A DNA stretch of 32,500 nucleotides, from the NCBI GenBank assembly GCA_018398765.1, contig JAHBMJ010000559.1, forward strand, positions 1 to 32,500, written 5' to 3'. Below, in pieces: positions 19,101-32,263 of the stretch (positions within the stretch are counted from its first letter, which is position 1; each line of letters starts with the position of its first letter). This stretch comes from Chromera velia. Lineage: Eukaryota; Sar; Chromeraceae. The position numbers and the translations under genes were made by a program. A model generated the notes under the pieces. That model was not told the origin of the DNA. It saw nothing but the letters and a program-made list of their open reading frames with translations, and made no database searches.

Positions 19101-22100
19101 AGCAGCCACCCAGTTTCTCAACTCCACAAATGCGTTTCCACTGAACCTTCAACTGCCTAACCATCTGACGCCTATACCTTGTTGGGGCGAAAAAACGTGA
19201 TGCACACCACTTTTACTGCTTCTGTTCCTCCTCTTTTCCTGTTGTCCTGCATTTCTTTTCGATGTTTTGATGTCTGCCTGCAGTCCTTTTTCTTTCTGGG
19301 CATTGACCTCCTCTTAGACCAAGTAGGTATCAACCTCTACTCTCCTCTCTGGTCTTTCTTCCCTTTGTGCTGCCTTTCTTTTTTTTTTCGAATTCCAATT
19401 CCCTTTTCCTTTAGCGCATAGACGCGGCGTCAAGTGGCATTTTTGTTTCATTCCCTCTTTGAGGAAATCCAAGCTCTTGCATGTGTCGTTCCCTTGTGTC
19501 TGGTTGCATGTGCCTACGAGCACACGGGCACGCGCTCCTGGGGCCACACGTACGTATTTCATTCCTCCCATTCGTGTGTGCAGATCCTGAGTGCCATCAG
19601 AAAGATCCGAAGTTTTTTCACGGACCTCTCCTTCTTCTCGGATCTGGAAGCCCTGAGGCGTCTGTTCAGAAACATCGCGGAGGCCATCACGAACTTTGTC
19701 TGCCAGGGGTCTAACCCCTGGTGGTGCAGCATCGAGGACCAATTGGATAAATTGGTTGACACCGCGTGCAGAGAATTCGGAAGGGCTGTGCTCGGGAAGA
19801 ATTGGAACGACTGCGGGGAGGCTCTGGCCGAATTGATTCCTGATTTCGTCTTTCCGACCGTTTCGTTCAACTTCGGGATCGATTTGAATATCTTTGACGT
19901 TGACGTGTTCAACATGATTCGGGATCTGATTCGTCCCTTCCTTGAAAGAATTCGAAACCTCTTGAAAGATTTTCCCAAAATCGCCCTGGACATCAGCAGC
20001 TGTCTCCAGGACGCCCAGATCCTTGATGCTAATGGAAATGTTCAGAGAGCGGGAGACCTGAACAACCCAGACAGAGAGAGCCAACCAGGCGTCTCAGTCC
20101 ACTACTCCCCAGGAAGAAGAAGCGCAACTGCCGTGGAAGTAGATTTTGACTGCACTGGATCTGCAGTCAGGGATGCAGACAGCACAAAATCACCCATCCC
20201 TCTCGTCCGACAGCTGTCGTACAATTCCTACACGTGTGAAATCCAAGTAGGCCACCTCTTCAGATTCCCCTGTGGTTCCACCCAAAAGTGCACCCTCCCT
20301 CTGTCTGGAGACACTCTCACGACTCTGCAGCAAGAGTGCAACCGGACCTCCTCCAACGACTTCCTGCAGACAGATGAGATCTCCGAAATGTTCAGAGTCT
20401 TCAACTCCATCAGAGATCCAGGTGAGCCTGAGTTCTCTGAGGACACCATCAGTCTGAAGGAGACGGCGTTCACGACCTACCTGTGCGTGGACCTGTCCAG
20501 ACTGGAGGAGGTCGGGTCAGACCTGGTGGACTTGGAGCCTTTCGCCGTGCGAAATATTCCTCAAACACCCGCGGCCACTTTTCCGAATCAAGAAGGAAGG
20601 TTCGAGGGGTTGCAGCCCCAGCCGGGTCTTTTTGACGTGCGTGCAGGTCTGCAGGGAGACACGGTGTGTCCCCTTGCATCTGGCCTGAGTAGCAGAGACA
20701 CCATCTTCGTCGAGTTTGCATCTGCGCAAACTCCCCGGATCAGAGGGCTCAGCCAAAACCTGAACTTGAGGGAAGGACTACAGGGAGGCGCCATCGATCA
20801 ACCAGCCCACGAAGGATCTATTGACTCTGCATTGACTTTTGGGGACTCCCCATATGATCCTTGTCTCCTCACAGAGGCATGGGACGAGGCGAGTGCAACG
20901 CTCCCGGGATCAGACTTTGAGCTCTGGAAAGAATACTGCCACAGACGGCTGGCCATAGCATCAGACAGGGTCCCTCCTTCGTTCCCCAATATGGCCAATG
21001 GGATCTTCAGGTTGGTTAGTGCTCAATTGTTTTTGTTTCTTTCCTCTTGATTTGAGCGCCTTCCTTCAAGTGCTGTACAGAGAAGGTGTGAGTCACTGAG
21101 TGGGTGGCCAGCACAGCGTGGGTGCAGTCAGTCTCGTGTTTCGATCTGCAATCTCAATTGGAATGATTGGCAGAGAGCAAGAACAACCGGGAAAGGACGC
21201 AGATGTAGATGGCGAGAGGAAGAGCGAGAGAGATAGCAGCTCAACAAAAGAGGGGCTTTACAGCCAACAGGAAACAAAAAACACGCAACGAACCCAGACA
21301 CGAATACGAGAAAAAAACAGACAGAAAGAATAGGAAGAGGACGACTTAAAACGGAAACAGTTGCAGCCCTCAACGAATCGTCATTGGACATCCTTGGATT
21401 GGCCCCCAAAGCTTCATTGTCGTTCTGATTGCCTGCATGCATCCATGTCTACTCACTGGGTCCTCCCAACATAGATGATGATGCCTCCATCCATCCATGC
21501 ACGCAGTTGCCAGGGAGGTGCATTCCCCAACGTCTTCGCCTCTCTCTGCAAGATCCCGAAGACTCTCGACTTTCCTGTCATCATTACAGCAATGCGGCCT
21601 CTGAACACGTTCCCCCCAACAGCCACGAATCCACTCGGTGCGGGGGCCTCTGTCGACTCTACCGCTGCAGACGATAACGGGGCGTCAGTCGATGTTCATT
21701 CCAGGAAGGGAGGGGGGGCGTTTGTCCTCTTCTCCTTTTCTTGTTTCTGAACGAGTGCATTTCTTTTTGATTTCTTTGCCCCCGATCTTGTCTCTTCTTC
21801 TGCTTGTTTTTTCCATGCATGTGCTTGTCCCTCAGTCTGGTTTGTGCAGTCCTTCTCGGTTTGTTTTTCTTTCTCAGTTCCTTCGCTAATCTTCTCTCTA
21901 AAACACAAATAGACAGGGATCGCCGTGTAATGGGATTCATCCCGAAAGTCGATCGTAGCACGGAAACTATTTGGTTCTTCCCCCCCTGTGTGGTCTCATC
22001 GGACATGGTGGAAGAAAAATAAATATTTCTTGAAACGATTCTATGCAGCCTTGCGGTTTTCCCAGAGCAAAGCTGCCAACCGTTCGGGGACATCTCCCAA

Positions 22101-23473
22101 CGCCCGTGCGGCTTCCAGGGCTGCTCAGACAGAGACCAGATGCTTCCAAACAACCCGACAGACCAACAAGCACGCTCAGTATATGACCCTGTCTCACCAG
22201 GAATCGCGCTGGCAGCAGACACCCGGCAGAGCCCTTCGCGTCAAGTGAGTCCGTGCAGGCGTGCGTCAGAAAAATGGACTTTCGTCTTACACGCCCTTCT
22301 CTCTGCGTTTATTGGAGCAAAACCGCAGTCCGTTCGATTCTCGAACGTCCCTTTCCGCTACAGCATTCATGCAGGAAACTGCATGACTCTTCCCTGCATG
22401 TCTTGATCCGCTTTTCCCTCTTGTTGTCCGTGTCTTTCTTGGCTTGGCTGCAGATCGGCTTCACGGAGGGCGCGTGCAAAGCCATTCGAACACAGTACAA
22501 AAGGGAAGATTTTCCAAATGTTGGAAGCAACTTGGTGAGTCGTTGCAGCCCCTGTTCATTTGCCGCTTACTTTTTTTCCCAGTCCCTGTGTGGGTCTGCC
22601 TCTGCTTCTGGTTTGTGTCTTGTCTGTCTGGCTGTCTCTTTGGTTGTCTATCTGTATCTGATCTCTCTAATTGTTTGTGGGTGACAAATATGCGCGCCTC
22701 ATCGTGAAGTTAAACGATGCATAAATGCGGAGAAATTGAAAAAAGTCTAGTTCTTGGTGTTCTTTACCATGGCATGCTCCTCTTCTCTAATTTTTGGTCT
22801 GTCACCAGGACGAGCATCCCCAGTCAACTGGAGTGGTTGAAAACGACGGAAAAAAATTTCTAGAGGTGTGCCTGCATGACTGGTCACCGAATCAAAGGAT
22901 GTGTGTGTGAGTGGATGATTGCGAGAAAGCAGTCCGTGTGTCTAACGAATTGCTGCCTTCTGTCCCGTGACGTTGCATGCACCGACATGCACAGGTGAAC
23001 TGCTGGGACGTGATCAACGTGGACAGCCGACAATTTTGGATGAAGAATAACATCAACAACTTCCCACAACCAGCCTCTCTTGCAAGCCTGAAGTCGAGGT
23101 AGGTGCATACTCTCTCTCATCTCTCTCTCTCTCTCTCTCTCATCTCTGTGTGTGTGTATGTGTCTGTTTCCGCCTCTCTCTCTTCTCGCTCTAATTCTTG
23201 TGCTCTCCAGCGCAGCTGGTCTGATTTCCTACACCGTTTACTTCGTTCAGGACACCCAAACTCTTTCACCCTGTCTTTGATTCAAGTTTCATTGCTGTGC
23301 ACGCCGGGGCACTGCAGGGAGAGATTTCCGGGCATCGAAATAGTGATCCCCAAAGCCAGCGCTGGAAGCTCGGGAGGGCTCGCGCGGCCTTCTGGGTCCG
23401 CGTGCTCGTTCGAGTGTGTGAAGGTAAGCGGCTTGAGCTCTCTCCGCTCCTCTTTCCCTGCCCTTTGTTTTTG

Positions 23474-23505
<32 letters not shown>

Positions 23506-23506
23506 C

Positions 23507-23544
<38 letters not shown>

Positions 23545-26483
23545 GCTGTCTCTTGTTCTTCGTTTCTGTGTATCTGTTTTGGTTCCTTTATATGGTCTTT
23601 GTTTGTTTGATGGCTTGTTCGTTTCTGACTTTCTTCCTTGGTTTGTTTGCGTACTTCGATGCAGATCGAAGGAGATCTGAATCGCTGGTGCCAAGACGGT
23701 TTCCTGGTGGGAGACAGGCTCGACGGGCTGGTGTCCGAATCGCCTCTCAACGAATTGCGCTCTCAGAAGGCTCGGCGGTTAGTTGTGTGCATCAGTCCAG
23801 CTAGGAGGGAGCGTGACTGATCTCATGCCTTCTCTTTCAATTCAGTTGCGTTTTCGGTGACGCTTCTCGTTTGACTGCGAAATTCAGTGTGCGTGAATGT
23901 ACCGACACTTTGGTTTGCGCGCAATAAAAGCATTCTCTGTGACTGACCAGGCCCCGTTGTCTTGTCTGCAGCCTATGCACTCTTCCGCTCACTCATACAA
24001 GCTTCTGCCTATGCTGCAGAATACATAATCGGTCATCTTGTGACTGTTACTCTTCTACTGTCCTATCCCCTTTTTTTCCTCTTTTTTCCTTTCTCTGTTT
24101 TCTCCTCCATCCTGCACTTTTTCTCTACGTCCCTTTCTTCTCTGTTCCGCAGAGAAAACTTTCTGGCCAACTTGCTGCCCTCCATTATCTCCAACGCGGA
24201 CGTCGTGAACAAAAAGAATCTGTGCGAGACGGCGCTGCAGCAGTGCACAGATATTGAGAACCCCACAAGCCAGTGCAACTCTCAGTCAACTGTCAGTCTA
24301 GCGATAAGGGCAGCGCCGACTCTCTCTGTTTGTCTTAAATTTCTCAATCCGGCTGTGGTTGGTTTAATTTTTTTTCTGCTCTCGGCCTATCTCGCCTCAC
24401 TTGTGTCCTTCTGATCAGAAAAAGTCTTCTTTGTGGTAAGGGACTTGCATCACTCGGAGAATATTCTTCTGAATGACATCTTTGATTGTCTTGTCGACCC
24501 ACCTCACATCCGCCTGCTTTTTCTTTCTTTGCATGCGCGCGAGTACCCTCCTGCCATACTTTACTTTGATCTGCTCTGCCCTTCCTTTCTGGTCTGCAGT
24601 GCCTGCCTCCATTCTCTTTCATACAGAATTCTTTTTCCTACAGAATTCTTTTTCCTAAAGAATTCTTTTACACGGAATTAATGAATGTATACTCTGCTCT
24701 GCTCTGCTCTGCTCTTTCTTCTTCTGCAGTGTCTGCCTCTGGCGTTCCAGTTCACCTGCCTCTCTCGAGAGGATGTGTTGGCCCTGAGGAGGGGGGAGCT
24801 TTCTCCAAACCAGGAGGGCAGGGTGGCACTGATCTTCGAAAACTCCTGGAGAGAGGGGAAAGAGAGAATATCCTGTGAGGCACAGAAGACCCTCAGATTG
24901 GGTTCCATTGAATTCTCACCTGGCGCCGGGTCGCTGTATGTTGATAGGACCAGTGAGCTGCTCCTGGATGACAGAACTGTGTGCACAGTCAGTGAGTGCA
25001 CCTTCGACTTTCAACGCATCAGGAACTTTCTCATCTCTGCTTCTGACATGACAAGTGCCGAGTTCTTCACACTCCAGGTCACTTACGACTGCCATTGCGG
25101 CGCCGGATTTGAGCCCGGCACGCTGCCTGACGGGAACTGCAACCCGTGTGGGCGCAATACCTTCAGAGGGGAGTTCGATCTCGAGTGCCGACCCTGCCCG
25201 GGAGGCACGGATAGCCCTCCACAGTCATCTGAATGTGTGCCGTGTCCTGAGGGGACTGCGAATCCTTTTGGAGGAAACGGGTGTCAGGATTGTGTCAGTG
25301 GGAGCTTTGCAAATGTCAGCGGGTTGGCGGAGTGTCTGGACTGTCCGGAGAACACGTTCAGCCCCAACGAGACACGCAACACCTTCTGTGAAGAGTGTCC
25401 GGATGGAACGCAGGCTCTCTATGAGGGTCTGGGGGCGTGCGTGGATTGTCCTGACGGCAGCGTCCGGCTGGGGGGGTCCGAACTCTTCTGCGAGGACTGT
25501 CCTGCGGGTAAGTCAGTCAGGAAGGCTGAGTGGTTGCTCAACAGATTCCTCTTTTGCCTGTGAGTTGAAAGATGATGATGGATTCTTTTGTGCCCTCTCT
25601 GCTGCGGTATTTCTGATCCCTGCTGTGCTGTTGAGTCCGTGCACGTGGCCTTTCTGAATTTCTCAGTTTTGCTTGCAGGGATATTTCCAGGTGGATCAGA
25701 GAGGCACTGAAATTAAGAAGTGGAAGAGGAAGACAGTTAAGCAAGTTAAAAAACCAGTCAATTAATGCAGACCTCATCTACCAGTTTCACTTTTATGCGT
25801 CTTTTGTGTGTCTGCATGTGTCTGTTGGCAGGAGTTTGTGCGCAACTTCATGTACTTTGTGTATGAAGGAAATTGAGCTGTGTCCTGTTTCTCTGTCTGT
25901 ACAGGAACGTATGAGGTCAACCGAACGACCTGCGTCCCGTGCCCCCCTGGCTCCTTTTCAGCTCGGCAGGGTGCGCTCTCCTGCACGCTCTGCTTCGGGA
26001 GTTACTACCAGCCCCAGGAAGGCCAAACGAGCTGCCTCCCCTGCCCTCAGGATCTCACCCCAGAGGACGCAGGGGCCACTTCGGCCGACAATTGTACCGT
26101 CTCGACTTTGTTGAAAGAGACAGACGGGGCCAAAGTCTTCAGAGAACTGAACGGCCTCGGCCCAGCAGTTCCTGTGGATCCGGACACCCTAACAGACGCC
26201 CAGAGGGAGGAGGTGTGCCAGGAGTTGCTCAGAAGAAACCATCTCGGGGGGACAAATATTCTCAGAGGAGACGGGTTGTGCAATGATCCGATTCTGAATA
26301 CCGTCTGGTGCGGATGGGATGGAGGGGACTGCTGTGAGCAGACCTGCGTGCCTCCCCCCCAGGCATTGGACGAGACAGAACTGGACCTCCTTGAGCAGGA
26401 AGTCAGCTGAGCTTTCTCTGTCTGTCTCTGTCTCTGTTTCTGTTTGCGTCTCTGTCTCTGTCTCTCTCTGTTTGTCTCTCTCT

Positions 26484-26520
<37 letters not shown>

Positions 26521-29500
26521 CGTGCATGCGTGCAGTAGGAGTGGGCTCTTGCGGTGACGGAGTGAATTTTTATTCCTCTGCGCCTGCATCCAATACTTTT
26601 TTCGAGCACAGGGGACGAATATCTGCGAATCAAGGCTGAAAAGAACATGCAATGAAATTGGCGAGCTGGGGGGAATTTCAGTTCTTCCTTTCATTTGATC
26701 GAAATCAAGCGTCAAGTCGATATAGAAGTCTCTTCACGTAGTCGCCTTCAAACAGGCACGCCCATATCTGTGTGCATGTCGTGAATCTTCCTTCTCTGTG
26801 TATTTCTGCAGTTCAACGATGCTTTCAGTAGCTCCGACATCAGCGCAGAGAATCCGTTCAACAGGAGCCTGGAGGCCGCCCCTGTCTATTCGGACGCGGC
26901 CTGCAGTCCCCTCTACCTTGTCTGCAAGAATCCTCTGTTCAGTGGGGGGCAGCAGTACGAATGCCAACCAGGCGCACCGCCTCGAACGAGCGACCCTGAG
27001 AGAGACAACTTTAACGGCACCCAGATTCTCGACTGCCCCCCCGGGTTGTCCAGTGACGATCCCCGTCTCGGCAACGGTATCTGCAACCCGGAGTTAAATT
27101 TCGAGACTGCCCCTTGTCTCTATGACGCGGGGGATTGCTGCCCTGGTTCCTGTAGACCTAGTCCAGAGATCCAGCTGGCAGGCCCCTGCTCGGACTTTGA
27201 CTGCAAGGACCCCTCTGCTAATTTTGACCTGGTGCCTCCGACCTTCGTGAACTTCCCCGCAGACCTCCAAGTCTCCCTACAAGACTGGGACTTCCAGCAA
27301 GGCACTGCGCAGCTTCCTGTGTCTCATTCCATTACGGTAGTCGACAACTACCCCTGCAGAGGTCAGGGACAACTACAAGTCATGGAAGACACCCCAGATC
27401 CCCAAACACCCTGCACCCCGGAGGCCACCGCGCTCGCCTTCCGAACATACAGAGCGGTTGACTTCAGCAACAACCAAGGAATGCTCACCCAGACCATACG
27501 AATCATCGACCGCACAAAACCCATCATTCCAGGCACTCCCCTCGCACCAATTGAAAGCAGCACTTTCTCCTACGACGGCAGCTTCCGCTTCCCTCACTTC
27601 GACGATTTCCTCACTTTCGGGGGCATCAACAACGGAGATCTGGGGCCTCTCGAAAACTTTTTCCGGTGGGCTGTCATCATCCCCAGCGAAATCCCCAACG
27701 ACGCTCCCCCCGATGTTGAAGCCGTGGATGATCCTAACACCCCTCCCGCTTGTCCTAGTCAACTCACAGCCACTGCCGAGTTACAAGAAATTCTCTATCC
27801 AGACGGCACACGGATCCCTCCAGCAGACAGAAACAGATACAACAATCGAGTAGACCTCGTCAATGGCCGCCTACCGATGACTTTCGTCAACCCGTCTCCT
27901 GAGCAGATAGAAGCGTGCATGTCTGCAAACAGAACCGATGTTCTTCTGACTGCCAGATACAAGTATACGGCCACCGATGCCGGGGGTAACAAGGCCGAGG
28001 CCACTCGAGACGTCATCGTTCTCGACACCCTGGCTCCTCTGGTTATCGCCGCGTTCCTCCGTGACTCTGCCAATGGCCTGTACGAGGTCCAGCTCCTCGT
28101 CAGTCCGCAGGGCCTCTTCTCCCAGTCTCCTCCGATTTTCGCTCCCGTCATACGCTCGTTGACGTTTGCGGAATTTGAGACCGACCCGACGCGGTACGTC
28201 GCACAGGACGGAGACCTCTGCTCGACCCTGGTGAACATCCAGGAAGAGAACCCTGTGTGGGTGGATCTCTCAGGAAGGGATTCTGAGGCTTCGGATCGGG
28301 AGGTACAAATCAGCTTTCTCTTTGAGTGTGATGAAAGTGCAGAGACACCTCTGAGCCTGGCCCCAGGGACCCTTGTTGTTCTGCGCATTGCCACCGCCAC
28401 TGTGATGGACAGGGCAGGCAACTCCCAAGCCTTCAGGGAGGAGGTTAGCCTCCGAGACCCTCGACCCCCAACAGTGGAGGGGGGTCGGTCCCTTGAGACT
28501 AGGAGTGGCACATAGGGGGACCTGGAGGGAGTGCGGGAGTCGACTTTCGTTGCAGAAGCAACTTCGTTGAACACGAGCGACGTGCGGATCATCGCAGACG
28601 TCGAATGCTTTATTGACGTAACGTCTGAAACCACCACAGAGGAAGATTTCTGTGGAGTAGCCGATCCTTCAATGGACGTCCTGTCTCGATATGAAGAATA
28701 TGGCATTTTGAGCTTGTGGAATGAAAACGTGACGGTGACTGACATTTTCGGCAACACGGGTTCATCTGTCCAGTCCTTCTTTTTGTTCGACGACACCAGC
28801 CCCGTCCTCCAGTCTTCAAATCCAGGCAGAACTGTCCTGAGGCTGTACGCAGACTCCGTGCCTCTCCCTCTCACCAGTGTGTCTGTTGGAGAAGGTCCGG
28901 TTGAACTTGAAGTTGCCGATTCGTTGACTTTTTCGGATTCCTCCAAAGGGTGTGGGGGATTTGGAGCGGACGGGCTCAAGAGCGTTTCAGTCTCTCCTGA
29001 GCAAAGATCCACCCCTTCCTGTTCCGAGACCGCAGAAACCCTCCCTGTCATCGAGGCACTCACTTACCGATACGAGGCCTCAGATGGTTTCAACTCCCCG
29101 ACCGTTGCCCTCCGAGAGATCGTTTTGGTTCTCGACGGTTCTGCCTTCCTCAGAGACGGCACTGCTCTGACAGAGGGAACTGAAGAGATCCTCGAGCTCT
29201 CACTCGCAGAGTTCGAGTCATCCCCTCCCCCAGTACCCCTCGTCGAGGCTGTGCGACCGGGGTGCGATGAAGTGACGGAGGAGGCAGCAGAGACTGTCGT
29301 GACACCTTGTGGGGACTTTGACGGTGAGTGCCTTACACGCACGTCGATGTATCGAGGCTCTGCTTTCCTTTCCGGTCTGCTTTTGATTTGCATGTCCGGC
29401 TGCTGGTCTTCTCGGTTGGTGCCTTCTCAAAATAACACGCAAACATGCACGAAAGATCTCGATGTAACGTACGTGTTTTTGGCAATGCCTCTACGCACAA

Positions 29501-32226
29501 ATGCAGGAAGTCCCACGCCTCTGATCACGGTGTTGCGTCGGTGGACCGTGACTTCCTTTGACACTCAGGGTGTCTCCCGTCCTCTGTTCACCCAGACCGT
29601 CCGTGTGTTCGACAACGCGGCCCCCAACGTGACGCTCAACGGAGTCCTGCAGGTGGGGGAGCACTTCGTTCCCTTTCTTCCTTCCTTCCTCCGCTGAATC
29701 GGAACACTTTTTTGTGGCTTTCTCGACAAATGCAAAAGCGGAGAGATACGCCTCTCCAACAGCTTGACTTTCCATAGAGACGTTCATCAGACCAGAGACC
29801 GCACTCAAGGGGATTCTTCCATAGAAAAAACCCTTTAGGACCGTGTGATGAATCGATCAATCCAGTAAAGAATCGTTCTCGCATTCAGCCCGTCCCTCTT
29901 CGCCCCGGCTTCTTCCCTCGCCTCCCTGCCTGTGCAGATGCAGACAGAGGGCACGATCGTCGAAATGGTCAACGCTTCATCAGAAGGGCCCCTCCCGAGT
30001 CCCCCCACCGTGGTGGCCACAGACAACAACCCGTGCTTCAACGCAAGCGACCGTGAGTCAAGTCAGATCGAGAGAACTTTTGGGACGGTCGGGGAGAGCG
30101 ACGGAAGAAGATAGCAAGACGGCAGACGTGAAAAAGAAGTTTCTGACACAAACGGGGAAAACAGAGTGCCAAAGATGTCGTTTTTCTGTTCATTCAAACT
30201 CAAATGGACATTCATGATTATTTCTTTTCGCATTGCTGGCGTCTGGAAAAACAGAGCAAAGTCTCGAAGAAAGCGCCGTGAATCTCTGGTCGAATGAGAT
30301 TAATGGGTGCGTAGATGTAGACATTCGCGTGCCCATAAGTATCTATACGAGTGTATGTCTGTCTGTCTCTCTCTCTGTGTGTGTGTGTGTGTGTGCGTGT
30401 GTGTGCAGCCGATGCGATAGTGCAGTCCACGACAGAGACGAACACCTCATGCCCAGCAGAGGGAGAGGACAGAGGCCCCCTGAGAATTATCAACAGAACT
30501 CTGGAGGTCACAGATCTCTCCGGCAACAAATTCGTGTACGTGAGGGAGAGGGACTCTTGGTTGGGGTTGCATTCCGTTTTTGCAGGTAGATGTGTCTTGT
30601 AGCATTGACTCTCAATTTGCTCTGGTAGCGAGGGTTTCTGTGAAAATGCCTTAATGTTTTCTCAGGCCCGCCTTTCTGTCTGAAGATTTCGATTGGATTT
30701 TCTTTCGGGCATGTGGGGCTGTTTTTCTTTCTCGTGATCGTATCGACATCATGCAGAGCTCCTTATCTGTCTGACGGACCGCAAAGCCCGATTTTGCCTT
30801 CCGATTGTGTGTACGGACCGACGTTTTGTCTGTTTGAATACCTTTCATTTTGCCTTTCCGCAGAAGTCTCTCTCTGTCTCCTTCTTGATGTAAGTGTGCA
30901 TTTTATCTCGCAAAAGAAAGCACGTAAGCACACATTGCCTATCGTATGCATGCACCTTTCGCTTGCTTGCAGCTACATGCAGCAAATATCGGAATTTGAC
31001 GACACGCCCCCCTCTGTTCTTCCAGGAGACGACTTTGAGGCCTCTGTGCGCGTGCAGAGCCTCGCAGAAGTCCCGGGGACAGAGCCCACAGTCACAGCGA
31101 GGTCAGTCGGGGATCTAGCAGACACCTTTTGATAGGCAACAAGAGAGTGAACCAAGAAAAGAAGTAGACGACGAATTGTGTTCTTGTTTCATCCCCTCTA
31201 TCCATTCGTGGGAGCGTTCGTGACAGCGGAGCTCCGACTTCCTTTTGATTCCGCATCGGCCCCCTCACTCACTTTTCTTCATTGTTTTCTCAGTTTGTCT
31301 TTTCACAAGTGCCCACGTATGCAGAGACAACGACGAAGCGTGCGGGATAGAGGGCATCCAGATTTTTCGGGAGGAAATCTCGGGTTCTAATTCGAATAAT
31401 TCCACAGCAACACGAAGGCCCTCTGGCGCTTTCCGTATGGGGGGGGCTCAGGGAGACGGGGAAGCATGCATTGACAGAGAAATCACAAGGACCTGGACGG
31501 CAATCGACAGGTGAAGAGAAAAGAAAGAGAGCTGAAGCAAGAATTCTCCAGAATCAAAACGACTTCTTCTCGTTCGTATTTTGTCCTCCAGTCTGACCGA
31601 GCTTGCCGGCATGAAAGTTGTGTATAGGCTGCCGACTTTCTTTCGCATGGCATTTTTTACGTTTCATTCGGTGTTTTGGAAACACAGCAAGCTGGTCCAA
31701 GGTCAGGTAGTCCCTTCACTTTCTGTTTGTATCTTTCTGAGAATTATCAGAACCTATCATGCAGGACATCAGCTTTCCGCTTTCCTCCATTTTCCGTCCT
31801 GTCCCTCTTCCTTCCTTCCTTCCTTCCTTCCTTCCTTTTTCCATCCATCTGCCTTAATTGTTTTTTTCCTCTTGACCGCATGCAGATCCGGTAACGAAGC
31901 ATCAACTCCTCTTGTGCAAACAGTGGTTGTGAGCGACGACGTGCCCCCCTCCTTTCTCTGTGAGTGAGTGAGTGAGTGAGTGAGTGAGTGAGTGAAGTAC
32001 GTTTTGGATGTCGTGATTGAGTCGGTATGAGACCTGTGTGATGCTCCAACATGGGGTCCGCTTGGCATGGTTTCCTGTTTGCGTACGTTAAAACGGAGCA
32101 TACTCTCTTCCTGCCAAGCTCGCAGTTTGTTGTTCTGGCTAGCTCTGGGTTGAGGTGTATCGCCTTCTCTCTGTCTTCGTTTTCTTCTGTCACTGGCTCC
32201 TTCGTCGCTTTGCTCGCTCTGTCTGT

Positions 32227-32263
<37 letters not shown>

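Noticed and set aside
19314..20084. 256-codon open frame on the - strand
   Set aside because: Antisense to exon 19. It contains no motif, and the + strand frame is phase-linked to its neighbours.
26533..26640. Possible extra exon after the GTGCGTGCATGCGTGCAG acceptor-like site
   Set aside because: No phase-compatible, protein-like open segment with a donor follows. Exon 29 joins directly to exon 30 at phase 0 and the Notch repeats continue.
27795..29063. 422-codon open frame on the - strand
   Set aside because: It is exactly antisense to giant-gene exons 30-31 and runs through their proposed intron. It has no domain, and the + strand frame there has Notch and hyalin-like motifs. It is a by-product of codon bias.
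31591..31632. Possible small exon (SLTELAGMKVV) between exons 36 and 37
   Set aside because: It could be spliced in phase, but skipping it gives the repeat signature TWTAIDR-SGNEASTPLVQTV seen in the other repeats, so direct joining is preferred.
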